Below are positions 30,269 to 39,846 of a DNA stretch of 64,000 nucleotides, in pieces. This DNA is from Nitrosomonas communis. Its GTDB lineage: Bacteria; Pseudomonadota; Gammaproteobacteria; Burkholderiales; Nitrosomonadaceae. Each line of letters starts with the position of its first letter. The stretch's first letter is position 1. Both the position numbers and the translations under genes were made by a program. Where the stretch lies: positions 20,279 through 84,278 of the forward strand of contig NZ_JAGFJM010000005.1 of the NCBI RefSeq assembly GCF_024102715.1, read 5' to 3'. The notes under the pieces are model-generated. The model was given only the letters and a program-made list of their open reading frames with translations. It ran no database searches and was not told where the DNA came from.

Positions 30269-30721
30269 ATGAAAATACCATTATTTTTGCACTTGCTGGG
30301 AGTGATCATTTGGGTGGGTGGGATGTTTTTTGCTTATATGGTGTTACGTCCGGCTGTTGTTCTGCTGCTTGAACCCGCTATACGATTGAAGCTCTGGAGT
30401 AGTGTGTTTAGCCACTTTTTTCCATGGGTATTGTTATCAGTAGGATTTATCCTGGTGAGCGGTCTCTATATGGTAATGCAAATGGGCGGATTTGCGGCCG
30501 CAGGTCTGCATATTCATCTTATGTTTGTGCTGGGCTTACTGATGATGCTGATTTTTTTGTATGTGTTTTTCGCGGCATACAAAAAGCTCAAATATCATGT
30601 TGTGAGAGAAGAGTGGCCAACTGCAGGCGCTGTATTAGGACGAATTCGTCTATTAATTGGGTTTAATCTTATACTGGGAGTTGTAATCATTACGATTGCA
30701 GTTCTAGGTGGGTCAGTTTAG
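30269..30721 (+). CDS. CopD-like four-helix membrane protein
   Basis: 150 residues with four hydrophobic helices. The N-terminal FLHLLGVIIWVGGMFFAYM carries the paired His and Gly-Gly pattern of CopD/DUF2269-like proteins, and a second HIHLMFVLGLLMMLIF helix contains further His. Such proteins are linked to copper handling or heme, but function is not proven. A GAGAGGGA site precedes the ATG. It lies 26 bases after rnhB and may share its transcript. Confidence 0.75.
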   Translation: MKIPLFLHLLGVIIWVGGMFFAYMVLRPAVVLLLEPAIRLKLWSSVFSHFFPWVLLSVGFILVSGLYMVMQMGGFAAAGLHIHLMFVLGLLMMLIFLYVFFAAYKKLKYHVVREEWPTAGAVLGRIRLLIGFNLILGVVIITIAVLGGSV

Positions 30722-30806
30722 TCTGGCCAATCGTGGGGGTATCCAGAAACTTTGGCAGGCGTGGATACTCCATTAATTAATGAGAATCAAGATAGATGGG
30801 AAAAAG

Positions 30807-31289
30807 ATGCGTATAGAAAAGGATACTGTGGTATCGCTGCAATATTATAAATTGTCTAATTCACAAGGTGAAATTGTCGAAGAATCCACCTCTCCAGTCA
30901 GTTATCTGCATGGTGGTTATGGCGGGATGTTTCCGGTGGTAGAGGCGGCATTGCAAGGAAAGGAAGCAGGATACCATCTGTCCTTAGCAATGGAGCCGGA
31001 AGAAACTTTCGGAGAATATGATAGCGAGTTGATTCGGATCGAACCACGCAGTGCTTTTCCAGACACTGTTGAGGTGGGTATGCAATTCGAAGGTGCGGAA
31101 GAGAATTCCGAGGATGTCATGATCTATACGGTTACCGATGTAACCGAAGATATCGTGGTGGTCGATGGTAATCATCCGCTGGCGGGAATGGCTTTACAAT
31201 TTGAATGCATTGTGATGGAAGTACGCGTTGCTTCTCATGAGGAGCTTGCACATGGTCATGTGCATGGACCACATGGTCATGAGCACTGA
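30807..31289 (+). CDS. slyD: SlyD-like FKBP-type peptidyl-prolyl isomerase
   Basis: Cytoplasmic folding enzyme and metal (nickel) chaperone. The insert-in-flap chaperone domain lies between the two FKBP halves, and GNHPLAGMALQFE is the typical family motif. A short His-rich tail (HGHVHGPHGHEH) could bind metal. I prefer the ATG at 30807, which has GGGA spaced upstream (161 aa); an ATG at 30780 would add nine residues and has no ribosome site. It converges with mutS 32 bases away. Confidence 0.9.
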   Translation: MRIEKDTVVSLQYYKLSNSQGEIVEESTSPVSYLHGGYGGMFPVVEAALQGKEAGYHLSLAMEPEETFGEYDSELIRIEPRSAFPDTVEVGMQFEGAEENSEDVMIYTVTDVTEDIVVVDGNHPLAGMALQFECIVMEVRVASHEELAHGHVHGPHGHEH

Positions 31290-31321
31290 TCAGTCCCGTC
31301 AACTTTGCAGGATAAAATATG

Positions 31322-33910
31322 TCAGTCCTTATCCAGCATTGATTTTAACGTGTAGAGATGTTCCAGTGCTTCCTTAGGACTGAGTTCATCCGGTGTAAGT
31401 TTGCTTAAATGGGTAAAAATGGGGTGTAATGTTTCAGAAAGCTGATCGGCTGGATCAGGTGATGCTGAGAATAAATCGAGTTGTGGATTCCTGTTGACCT
31501 TTTCCTGTTCCAGCTTGGTCAAGATTTTTCTGGCTGCTTTGATCACGACGTTGGGCACCCCTGCCAGCGCAGCCACATGGAGGCCATAGCTTTGACTGGC
31601 AGGCCCTTCGTTAACCGTGTGCAAAAAAACAATGTGTTGTTTGTATTCGACAGCTCCCAGATGAACATTAGTCACTTGCCCGAATTCTTCCGCCAAGCTG
31701 GTCAGCTCGAAATAATGAGTCGCAAATAGCGTGTAGCTCAGGTTCTTGGTCAGTAAATAGCGAGCAATGGCGAAAGCCAGTGCCAGTCCATCAAAAGTAG
31801 ACGTTCCTCGCCCGATTTCATCGACCAGTACCAGGCTTTGGTCGGTGGCGTTACGCAGGATATTGGCCATTTCGGTCATTTCGACCATGAAGGTGGAGCG
31901 CCCTCCGGCCAGATCATCTGATGCACCGATGCGGGTAAAGATCTGATCGAGTGGGCCAATACGGACACTGTTTGCGGGGACAAAGCTACCGCAGTGCGCA
32001 AGCAAAGCAATCAAGGCAGTTTGCCGCATATAAGTGGATTTTCCACCCATATTGGGACCTGTAATGATGAGCATTTGCCGTCTGCCAGTTTCACCTAAAC
32101 CAAGCTGCACATCATTGGCAATATAATGATCTACCTGACTTTCCACCACAGGGTGGCGGCCAGTGTGAATGTCTATGATTGCTTCATCGGTAAAGACCGG
32201 CGCGGTATAGTTAAGTGCCTGAGCACGTTCAGCAAAAGTGTTCAGTACATCGATTTCTGCCACGCTTTGCGCCATATGCTGTAAACGGCTGATATACCCA
32301 ATAAGCTTTTCCAGTAGAGCCTCATATAAAAATTTCTCTCTCGCCAATGCATCATCCCTGGCTGCCAATGCTTTGTTTTCAAAGGCCTGTAATTCGGGTG
32401 TGACATAGCGTTCGGCATTTTTCAAGGTTTGCCTTCTGCGATAGTCAGATGGAATCTTGTCGCCATGCACGTGGGTGATTTCAATATAAAAACCGTGTAC
32501 CCGGTTATATTCCACCTTGAGATTAGGAATACCCGTGCGCTCTTTTTCGCGCGCTTCCAGTTGCAGCAGAAACTCGCCACAGTTATTTTGTAAGGCGCGT
32601 AACCCATCTAGCTCAGCATCATAACCATCAGCGATGACTCCTCCCTCACGCAGCATCACGCCCGGCTCAGGCAGTAATGCCTGATGCAACAGCGCTACCA
32701 GGCTGCTATCTGGCATTATGGCTTGCGCCAGCAGCGTGAGATGTTCGCTGGCAACACTGGTTGCCATCATTGCAATTTCAGGCAGATAAGTCAGGCTATC
32801 ACGCAGGCTGGAAAGGTCACGCGGTCGGGCCGATTTGAGTGCAATGCGTGCAGTAATGCGCTCAATATCGGCAATGCGCTTGAGATGTTCTCTGATGCCA
32901 ACGTAAGGTGCAGCCATTTCAGCTGTTTCAATTAGTTTGGCGACGCTGTCAAGACGATGCTGCAGAATCGTGTAATCCTTTAATGGATGGTGCAACCAGT
33001 GCCGTAACAAACGGCTGCCCATACTGGTGGAACAAGTATCCAGCAGCGATAACAAGGTGGGTGAAGTTTCTCCGCGCAAGGTTTCAGAAATTTCCAGATT
33101 GCGGCGCGTAGCCGCATCCATTCGGATATAGGCGCCATCACGTTCCACCTGCAATGCCTTGACATGCGTGATATCAGCACCTTGGGTAAGGCGAACATAT
33201 TCGAGTAGCGCACCGGCAGCCTGCAGCGCTGCGTGCAAATCATCGCAGCCAAAGCAGGAAAGATCATGGGTGCCAAATAGCCTGGTAAGGCTACGGACCG
33301 CACTGCTGTAATCGAATTGCCATGCAGGCAGCCGTTTATGGGTATTTGATTCAGCCAGTACTAATGATATATCCGGCGGCTCAGGCAAAAGGATTTCAGC
33401 TGGCTGCAGGCGCTCCAGCTCGCTTATCAGATTATCCGGCGAGGTTTCCAGCACGCGCAACTGGCCAGCAGCCAGATTGAGCCATGCCAGCCCCAATGTT
33501 GATTTGTGTGATGACAGCGCCAGCACGATGCAGTCGCGTTTGTCCTCCAGCAAAGCGGCATCAGTCAGTGTGCCTGGTGTGATAATGCGTGTTACCTTGC
33601 GTTCCACCGGTCCCTTGGCGGTAGCTGGGTCGCCCACCTGCTCGCAAATAGCCACCGATTCACCCAGTTTGACTAGTTTCGCCAAATATTGATCTGCAGC
33701 ATGATAGGGCACGCCAGCCATTTTGATCGGCTCGCCTGCCGAGGTTCCGCGCTGGGTCAATGTGATATCGAGTAATTTGGCTGCTTTCTCGGCATCCTCA
33801 AAGAATAGCTCATAGAAATCCCCCATGCGATAAAACAGCAGCTTATCAGTATGCTGCGCCTTGATGCGCAAGTACTGCTGCATCATGGGGGTATGATTTA
33901 CTGACGTCAT
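31322..33910 (-). CDS. mutS: DNA mismatch repair protein MutS
   Basis: Recognises mismatches and starts repair with MutL. It has 862 aa, near the E. coli length. The mismatch-reading motif [11 protein letters not shown] is near residue 25, the Walker A site is [13 protein letters not shown] near 620, the signature is [14 protein letters not shown], and [16 protein letters not shown] follows. All domains are intact and in order. Confidence 0.98.
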   Translation of the reverse strand: MTSVNHTPMMQQYLRIKAQHTDKLLFYRMGDFYELFFEDAEKAAKLLDITLTQRGTSAGEPIKMAGVPYHAADQYLAKLVKLGESVAICEQVGDPATAKGPVERKVTRIITPGTLTDAALLEDKRDCIVLALSSHKSTLGLAWLNLAAGQLRVLETSPDNLISELERLQPAEILLPEPPDISLVLAESNTHKRLPAWQFDYSSAVRSLTRLFGTHDLSCFGCDDLHAALQAAGALLEYVRLTQGADITHVKALQVERDGAYIRMDAATRRNLEISETLRGETSPTLLSLLDTCSTSMGSRLLRHWLHHPLKDYTILQHRLDSVAKLIETAEMAAPYVGIREHLKRIADIERITARIALKSARPRDLSSLRDSLTYLPEIAMMATSVASEHLTLLAQAIMPDSSLVALLHQALLPEPGVMLREGGVIADGYDAELDGLRALQNNCGEFLLQLEAREKERTGIPNLKVEYNRVHGFYIEITHVHGDKIPSDYRRRQTLKNAERYVTPELQAFENKALAARDDALAREKFLYEALLEKLIGYISRLQHMAQSVAEIDVLNTFAERAQALNYTAPVFTDEAIIDIHTGRHPVVESQVDHYIANDVQLGLGETGRRQMLIITGPNMGGKSTYMRQTALIALLAHCGSFVPANSVRIGPLDQIFTRIGASDDLAGGRSTFMVEMTEMANILRNATDQSLVLVDEIGRGTSTFDGLALAFAIARYLLTKNLSYTLFATHYFELTSLAEEFGQVTNVHLGAVEYKQHIVFLHTVNEGPASQSYGLHVAALAGVPNVVIKAARKILTKLEQEKVNRNPQLDLFSASPDPADQLSETLHPIFTHLSKLTPDELSPKEALEHLYTLKSMLDKD

Positions 33911-34029
33911 AAAATGCGAGGGTTAGAAATCAAGCTCCCTATTTTAGCAGGCTAGGCTGCTGAAATAGGTAATCTGTTACAGTAGATCATTTGCTCTGTT
34001 GATTCAGGCAGTTGATGGAAGGACGTTAT

Positions 34030-34068
34030 GCTAAACTTGCCGAAAAAACGCCCTTCAGCAAGTTTAGC
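34030..34068. repeat. Perfect 11-base inverted repeat between decarboxylase and mutS
   Basis: Arms GCTAAACTTGC (34030-34040) and its exact complement (34058-34068) flank a 17-base loop. The repeat lies 59 bases past the decarboxylase stop on the minus strand. The loop holds a T6 run when read on the minus strand, but no T tract follows the stem. It may be a 3'-end hairpin or a dispersed repeat. Confidence 0.6.
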
Positions 34069-34126
34069 TAGTAGAAATGCATATCTATTGTGTTGGTTCA
34101 ATCATTAGCCAATGAATTAATCCAAA

Positions 34127-35302
34127 TTAGAGCACGATGACGTCAGGCAAGGGGAAGCCATTAAAATTACTGGCATAGGCAGTAGTATAAGCGCCTGCAT
34201 TGGGAATAAAAATAAAATCGCCTTCCTGAATATCTTCAGGTAGCAGCTCATCATGCATCAGCACATCAACGGAATCACAGGTCGGGCCAGCAATGGACCA
34301 TGGAATATTGCTGCCTTTGCGATCAGTCAGAATTTCATAACGCAGCCCTTCACTTACTTCAATAATGCCACCGAATATGCCGGCATCCCAGTACATCCAG
34401 CGCTTGCCATTGCGGGTGGCGGTGCCTACTACCCTGCAAACAAAACACGCTGAATCCGAAACAAAGTATCGACCTGGTTCTGCCATGATGTGAATGTCAT
34501 CAGGGAGGTCGGCAATGGCATCGTTGATGACGTCTGCAATCACTTCAATCGAAGGAATAGGCTTGACATGCCGCACTGGATAACCACCACCGATATTGAG
34601 CAAGCGAGGCTTTAAACCAGCCTGCCTCATGTCATCGAAAACATTTTTGGCACGTTCAATACCCACTCGCCAGTTTTGCGGATTACGGCATTGCGAACCA
34701 ACATGAAAGGTCACTCCTGCCAGATCAGCATCCAGTGAAGCTGCTTCGTTAATAATTGCTTTGATGTCAGCAAGGTGCGTGCCAAATTTACCTGCTAAAG
34801 GCCAGTCGCTGCCGATGTTGGGTGTATCAATGCGCAAATATAGTTTTGCATCTGGTTTGATACTGACGATTTTACGCAGCTCTTCAATACTATCCAGTAC
34901 ATACCATTCTACGCCTTTGGCTGCGGCGTACTCCAGGTAGGCGCGCGATTTCATGGGGTTGCTATAGTAGATTTCTGCTGCGGGAACACCTAAACTCAGC
35001 AACAGATCCAGCTCGGCGATAGACGCGATTTCAAATCCTGAGCCTTCTTCTATCAATGTTCTTAATACGCGCGCATCCGGATTTGCTTTTGCTGCGTAGT
35101 GCGGGTGTACACGCGGCATGGCAGCTTTGAAACGACGGATTTTGTTACGGATGATATTGCTGTCGACCAGCAGGAAAGGCTTGCTATAACCTTTTTTCAG
35201 AGCTTCTTCAACAAGGGCGAGATCCAGACTAATTTCGGGATGGGTGTCAAAGATAACTTCACTTTCAGTTCTCTTTTGTACAGTGGCGGTACGTATTTTC
35301 AT
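34127..35302 (-). CDS. Ornithine/lysine decarboxylase, alanine-racemase fold (type III PLP)
   Basis: PLP enzyme that makes putrescine or cadaverine. It has 391 aa, with PLP lysine about residue 72 in HYAAKANPD, FHVGSQC for the cofactor face, the phosphate loop NIGGGYPV, and catalytic Cys about 342 in GPTCDSVD. These match eukaryotic-type ODC and bacterial lysine/ornithine decarboxylases rather than diaminopimelate decarboxylase, whose specificity helix differs. The exact substrate cannot be read from the sequence. The ATG has AGAGGAA upstream. A long leader with a short ORF and a clear promoter precedes it. Confidence 0.88.
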   Translation of the reverse strand: MKIRTATVQKRTESEVIFDTHPEISLDLALVEEALKKGYSKPFLLVDSNIIRNKIRRFKAAMPRVHPHYAAKANPDARVLRTLIEEGSGFEIASIAELDLLLSLGVPAAEIYYSNPMKSRAYLEYAAAKGVEWYVLDSIEELRKIVSIKPDAKLYLRIDTPNIGSDWPLAGKFGTHLADIKAIINEAASLDADLAGVTFHVGSQCRNPQNWRVGIERAKNVFDDMRQAGLKPRLLNIGGGYPVRHVKPIPSIEVIADVINDAIADLPDDIHIMAEPGRYFVSDSACFVCRVVGTATRNGKRWMYWDAGIFGGIIEVSEGLRYEILTDRKGSNIPWSIAGPTCDSVDVLMHDELLPEDIQEGDFIFIPNAGAYTTAYASNFNGFPLPDVIVL

Positions 35303-35324
35303 TATTAATTCCTCTTACAGGTCG

Positions 35325-35390
35325 CTACGTTTCTGGGATATGAATGTGAACCAAATCAGATTGTGCAGAAGAATTCGCTTTGCTTATCAT
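35325..35390 (-). CDS. 21-codon leader ORF upstream of the decarboxylase
   Basis: ATG at 35390 with a near-perfect AAGGAGGT site six bases upstream, stopping with TAG at 35325-35327, 22 bases before the decarboxylase start. It begins MISKANSSAQ and ends HIHIPET, and is out of frame with the decarboxylase. No homolog is recognised. Its ribosome site is stronger than that of the main gene, which suggests either a translated leader peptide that controls decarboxylase expression or a real microprotein. Translation is inferred. Confidence 0.55.
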   Translation of the reverse strand: MISKANSSAQSDLVHIHIPET

Positions 35391-35446
35391 GATGACCTCC
35401 TTATTTCTTGGCACTAATGAAGCTATAAAATTATTAAAGGGTACGA

Positions 35447-35474
35447 ATTATAGGCCGCATTTTTGCGGAATCAA
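35447..35474 (-). promoter_or_regulatory. Decarboxylase promoter with palindrome in the spacer
   Basis: On the minus strand: -35 TTGATT (35474-35469), a 16-base spacer, and a perfect -10 TATAAT (35452-35447). The spacer contains the inverted repeat CCGCA-N4-TGCGG (35468-35455), a likely operator. The 5' leader would be about 135 bases and includes the short ORF. The repressor is unknown. Confidence 0.75.
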
Positions 35475-35718
35475 GCATTTTTTTAATAAAAGAAAAAATA
35501 ATTTATTCTTAAAATGGTTACTTGAAATCATAAGGTTGTAGCATAAATCAGTTTTTTTTCCTTACCTATGCTAAATGCTGGTTGAGACAACAAAAAAAAA
35601 CTATTGTTCAAGAGAAAGCTGACCGGTTATTAATTGATCAAAAACCAGCAATCGCATGTACAATTTTCATGCTTTTTTAGCGTGCCCCTATATAAAACGA
35701 TTCGCGAGTAAACACATT

Positions 35719-36606
35719 ATGTGGTTTAAGAACTTACAAATATACCGTATCACCGACTGGAAACTCACGTCCGAAGAGCTGGAGGAGCTGTTAGCCAGAC
35801 GCACCCTGCAAGCTTGTTTGAGTATGGAAATGCAAAGCCTTGGCTGGGTCCCGCCCGGCATGGAAGAAGCCCATCTGGTTTATGCGCGCGGGCAGCAGCT
35901 GCTCATTGCGCTGGGGTCAGAAAAAAAATTGCTGCCTGCTTCCGTCGTCAATCAGCGCGCCAAAGAACGCGCTATAGAAATGGAAGCGCAGCAGGGCTAT
36001 CCAGTTGGCCGCAAACAAATGAAAGAAGTCAAGGAGGCCGCGTTATACGAGCTGCTGCCACGCGCCTTTGTCGTGCGGCAGAAAAGCCATGCCTGGATCG
36101 ATCTGGCAGATGGCTGGTTTATCATTGACAGCTCCAATATCGCCAAGGCAGACACCTTTGTTGAAACTTTCCTGAAAACGATTCCCACCCTGGTACTCAA
36201 GCGTATCAAAACAAATTTGACTCCCGCATCTGCCATGACCCGGTGGCTAGCAGGAGATGAGTTGCCTCATGCATTTACTATCGACAGTGACAGCGTTTTC
36301 CGCAGCAGAGAAGATAAAAAAGTCTCGATAAGCTATCAGCGACAACCGCTCGACGCGGATGAAATCAACCGGCATGTCAGAGCAGGGAAGGAAGTCACCA
36401 GGCTGGCGATGGTGTGGGAAAACAACCTTGCCTTTATGCTGGACGAAAATCTGCAAATCAAGCGGCTTACCCTGCTGGATATCGAAAAAGAACCGGCAGA
36501 ATCGGCGGAAGAACAGTTTGATAGCAATTTCTTTCTCATGACCGAACAATTGAAGCAATTGTTGCCTGATTTGATTGATGCATTGGGAGGCGAAGAGGCA
36601 GAGTAG
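35719..36606 (+). CDS. rdgC: Recombination-associated protein RdgC
   Basis: Ring-shaped DNA-binding protein that limits RecA loading. The start MWFKNLQIYRI at 35719 is the family start (295 aa); an upstream ATG at 35656 would add 21 unrelated residues. Conserved parts: SLGWVPP, the KEVKEAALYELLPRAF region, and AWIDLADGWFIIDSS. The promoter must lie in the 240 bases shared with the divergent decarboxylase promoter. Confidence 0.94.
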   Translation: MWFKNLQIYRITDWKLTSEELEELLARRTLQACLSMEMQSLGWVPPGMEEAHLVYARGQQLLIALGSEKKLLPASVVNQRAKERAIEMEAQQGYPVGRKQMKEVKEAALYELLPRAFVVRQKSHAWIDLADGWFIIDSSNIAKADTFVETFLKTIPTLVLKRIKTNLTPASAMTRWLAGDELPHAFTIDSDSVFRSREDKKVSISYQRQPLDADEINRHVRAGKEVTRLAMVWENNLAFMLDENLQIKRLTLLDIEKEPAESAEEQFDSNFFLMTEQLKQLLPDLIDALGGEEAE

Positions 36607-36835
36607 CAAACTGGTTGGAAATTTCCGGATTAAGTCAAGTGCTACAACCGACATGCCATGATTTCTGGCGCTAACCAATTATGGTTCTACATTCTAATTT
36701 TGAGATGATATACAGTTAGCAAACTGGGCTAATATCACAACTAATTTGTCTCTTATTCTCTAAGTATGTTGATATACCAAAACTTTCTATTTACTTGTTA
36801 GAAGCAATCAGTCTCCAGAATGGAGAAATAAAATA

Positions 36836-37380
36836 AGTGAACCAAGAATGGTTTGAAATGCATGATATCTGCCGGAAAACATTCAGCAAGTCTGTTTGGA
36901 TACCGTTGAGAGCTGTCTTTCATAACGAGAAGAAAGGAAAGTGGACTATGAAGGTTACAAAGAGGATTTCTTCGGGACGGGGTTAATTGCAATTCCCGTT
37001 GATAAGATTGATGCAGCAAAAAAGTTGGGCTGAATGGATATTGGAATTAGCCATGAACATTCAGGCTGGGTTGATAATGGTGACTATACACCGGCAGAAA
37101 TATACAGAGATTATGATCATGAATTAATGGTACCGATCTAGTATTGGAGCAAAGAGCTAATGATGATGATCCTAATATATGACACCTCAATCAAGATTTG
37201 GTAATCACATAAGGTAATTCGTGGCTTTGCCCGAAAGACGGTTATACAGAGGTTGCAAGACTAAAAACACTGGCGATAGGTCGCCGTCATTAATGGAGGT
37301 CACAATATCTCAAAGATTACCTTTGTGCTAGGGGAATGGCACTTTATATGACTCACTACTTTAGTTGAGATGTTGTTTGT
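36836..37380 (+). pseudogene. Decayed gene with several stops and frameshifts
   Basis: Continuous protein-like sequence is split over frames. One frame starts near 36838 (EWFEMHDICRKTF), another near 36941 (VDYEGYKEDFFGTGLIAIPV), which is cut by TGA at 37031-37033 where Trp is likely, then runs on as MDIGISHEHSGWVDNGDY until TAG at 37139-37141. Further pieces near 37190-37370 read LNQDLVI, PKDGYTEVARL and YLKDYLCARGMALYMT. The order and wording resemble one conserved hypothetical protein; I cannot name a function. At least two nonsense changes and two frameshifts make it non-functional. The stretch 36607-36835 ahead of it shows nothing. Confidence 0.65.
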
Positions 37381-37439
37381 AAATAGTGACGCGTTCCATA
37401 TCTCCTGGCCAGATGGACGTAGTCATGAAAGTAACGTAA

Positions 37440-37979
37440 TCACTGCTGCAAACGCCAAGGCGCAATGTTTCGGTCAGCAATCAGTTGGTGTTTGCTGATG
37501 CTGATATCATCAAAGTCAACTTGCTCAAATGCATTGATTTGATATATACCTGATGCGACATGAATCTTGATGTGTCCATCTGCAACGGCGACATGGTTAT
37601 TGCCATTTTTGTGCATTTGGATGCTGCAGCGAGTGCCAAAGCCCTGGATGATGGCATTGCCGACTTTTGCTTCCAACTGATTGGTGGTGTTTTTGTTGAT
37701 GTCAAAATAAACATTTCCCTTGAACATTTCAACTTGCAGTGGTTGGCCTTCTTTTACGGCTATAGAACTGCGCGTATCCAATGCCATATCAATACCCGGT
37801 GCTATTGCAGCGGTCAGTTGTTCTTCCGATTCTGTTTCATAAAACCGGATGCTAGGTGGCTTACCAAAATACCAGGTCATCAAACCGAGCATGACACAAA
37901 CGCCCAGAAGCGCGCAATGTACTAGAAAGCGCCGCCAACTGAAAACAAATTTAAAGGGTTCCGGCTTAGGTTCCTGCAT
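37440..37979 (-). CDS. FecR-domain membrane protein, orphan
   Basis: A 179-residue protein with one membrane helix near residues 17-40 and a periplasmic FecR-like domain: LQVEMFKGNVYFDINKN matches the GEAFFDV strand, and IQGFGTRCSIQMH and VAVADGHIKIHV match the two strands after it. Start ATG at 37979 is chosen over a GTG four codons upstream. FecR proteins usually relay signals to a FecI sigma factor. Neither a sigma factor, a TonB receptor, nor the usual cytoplasmic anti-sigma region is present here. Its role is therefore open. Confidence 0.7.
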   Translation of the reverse strand: MQEPKPEPFKFVFSWRRFLVHCALLGVCVMLGLMTWYFGKPPSIRFYETESEEQLTAAIAPGIDMALDTRSSIAVKEGQPLQVEMFKGNVYFDINKNTTNQLEAKVGNAIIQGFGTRCSIQMHKNGNNHVAVADGHIKIHVASGIYQINAFEQVDFDDISISKHQLIADRNIAPWRLQQ

Positions 37980-38220
37980 TTTGTTTCGCACAATATCAAA
38001 TGAAAGTAAGAATTATATACTGACAGCTAAATTATTTTTTAGTTTGGAATTTGGCGCTAATTCCCGTTAAATGCTTATAGGTATTGGCTCCCCACGGATC
38101 ATTCCAGCATTTACTGGATGGGCATGAGTCGAGCTGGGCGGCAATTAGCACAAGATCATCTACAAGAGTGTCGGGATGTTAGAATTGACTTTGTTTATTC
38201 TTCTTGCCTGAGTTTTGATA

Positions 38221-39846
38221 ATGCGCCCCATACTGGACATCGCCGCTGCACTTGATCTGCAACCCAATGCACTGATGTGCTATGGCGAGCATATGGCCAA
38301 GCTTCGGTTGAACGCTTTGCCCAACAAAGAGACTAAGCCAAAAGGTAAAATCGTGCTGGTTTCGGCAATTAATCCCACTCGCAGTGGCGAAGGAAAAACT
38401 ACTGTTGCTATCGGTCTGGCGCAAGGTCTAGCCCGCATTGGTCAGCGTGCAGCACTTGCTTTGCGCGAACCCTCGCTGGGCCCTATCTTTGGCGTCAAGG
38501 GTGGTGGTACCGGTGGCGGCCGCTGCCAGCTTGAGCCTTCGACACGCATTAATATGCATTTCACCGGAGATTTGCACGCGGTTGCTGCAGCCCACAACTT
38601 GCTGGCCGCCTTGCTGGACAATGCCATTCATTTTCGCAGCGAACTGGACCTGGAGCACCGCCAAGTCTTTTGGCGCCGTGTGCTGGATGTGAATGACCGC
38701 GCCTTGCGTCAGACCGTGATTGGATTGGGTGGCCGTCTCAACGGTGTGCCGCGTGAGACCGGCTTTGACATCACTGCAGCTTCAGAAGTGATGGCCATTC
38801 TTTGTTTATATACGGATCTTGCTGATCTCAAGTCCCGGCTGGGACGCATCCTAGTCGGATTCGATCGCGCGGGTAATCCAGTAACGGGACAGAGCCTGCA
38901 GGCAACAGGAGCAATGGCGGCTCTGCTGCAGGATGCGATGCTGCCGAATCTGGTGCAATCGACCGAAGGTGTGCCCGCTTTTGTGCATGGCGGTCCCTTT
39001 GGCAACATCGCCCATGGCTGCAATAGCGTGGTTGCCACCAAGGCTGCTGCCGCCTGTGTGGACTTTGTTGTAACAGAAGCAGGTTTTGGTTTTGATCTGG
39101 GCGCCGAGAAATTTTTTGACCTCAAATGCCGCAGCTCCGGCCTATGGCCTAGCGTCGTTGTACTGGTGGTAACTGCGCGGGCATTAAGAATCCATGGTGG
39201 CGGCGACCCTGCTCATCCCGGTCCCATCACAGAAATCGAATGTGGTTTGGAACACCTGGAGCATCATGTCCACAGCGTGCGTGCCTTTGGCTTTGAGCCG
39301 GTCATAGCCATCAATTGTTTTGCAGGCGATACCCTGCAAGAACTGGCTGTCATCGAGAAGGGATGCGCCAAGCTTGGACTGAATGCTGCCCGCTTTAGCG
39401 GTTTTACCGATGGCGGTGCCGGGGCTGAAGCATTGGCGCATGCGGTTGCCACCGCCGCTGCTCAGCCGCCCCCCCCTGTGCGCTATCTTTATGAGCTGGC
39501 GTCGCCTCCCGAGGAGAAAATTGCCGCTGTCGCCCGCACTATTTATGGCGCCAGCGATCTCGAGTTCAGTCGCACTGCCAGAAAGGATCTGGAGCGGGTG
39601 TGCGCGCTTGGCTACGAACGCCTCCCCATCTGTATCGCCAAGACCCACCTGTCATTGAGCAGTGATCCTGCTTACGTAGGTCATCCCCAAGCATTTGTAC
39701 TGCCAGTCGAGTCGGTGCGCATAGCCGCCGGTGCAGGCTACCTGCTGGTGCTGACGGGTGATATCGTTACCATGCCCGGCTTACCGCATAATCCAGCTGC
39801 ACACCGTATTGATTTGTCTGGTGATGGGGAGATCATGGGCATTTGA
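38221..39846 (+). CDS. fhs: Formate-tetrahydrofolate ligase, divergent
   Basis: ATP-dependent synthesis of 10-formyl-THF from formate. It has 541 aa, close to the usual 555. The P-loop TRSGEGKTT (near 54-62) and the signature region, here GGTGGGRCQLEPSTRINMHF then TGD, are recognisable but differ from the common GGAAGGGYAQV form. HGGPFGNIAHGCNS and VVTEAGFGFDLGAEKF are well conserved. The gene is visibly GC-richer than its neighbours, which suggests acquisition by transfer. The ATG at 38221 is preferred; a TTG two codons upstream is possible, and neither has a good ribosome site. Confidence 0.92.
   Translation: MRPILDIAAALDLQPNALMCYGEHMAKLRLNALPNKETKPKGKIVLVSAINPTRSGEGKTTVAIGLAQGLARIGQRAALALREPSLGPIFGVKGGGTGGGRCQLEPSTRINMHFTGDLHAVAAAHNLLAALLDNAIHFRSELDLEHRQVFWRRVLDVNDRALRQTVIGLGGRLNGVPRETGFDITAASEVMAILCLYTDLADLKSRLGRILVGFDRAGNPVTGQSLQATGAMAALLQDAMLPNLVQSTEGVPAFVHGGPFGNIAHGCNSVVATKAAAACVDFVVTEAGFGFDLGAEKFFDLKCRSSGLWPSVVVLVVTARALRIHGGGDPAHPGPITEIECGLEHLEHHVHSVRAFGFEPVIAINCFAGDTLQELAVIEKGCAKLGLNAARFSGFTDGGAGAEALAHAVATAAAQPPPPVRYLYELASPPEEKIAAVARTIYGASDLEFSRTARKDLERVCALGYERLPICIAKTHLSLSSDPAYVGHPQAFVLPVESVRIAAGAGYLLVLTGDIVTMPGLPHNPAAHRIDLSGDGEIMGI

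Noticed and set aside
34030-34068. Integron attC site
   Set aside because: The arms do not contain the GTTRRRY core and no integrase or cassette array is present.
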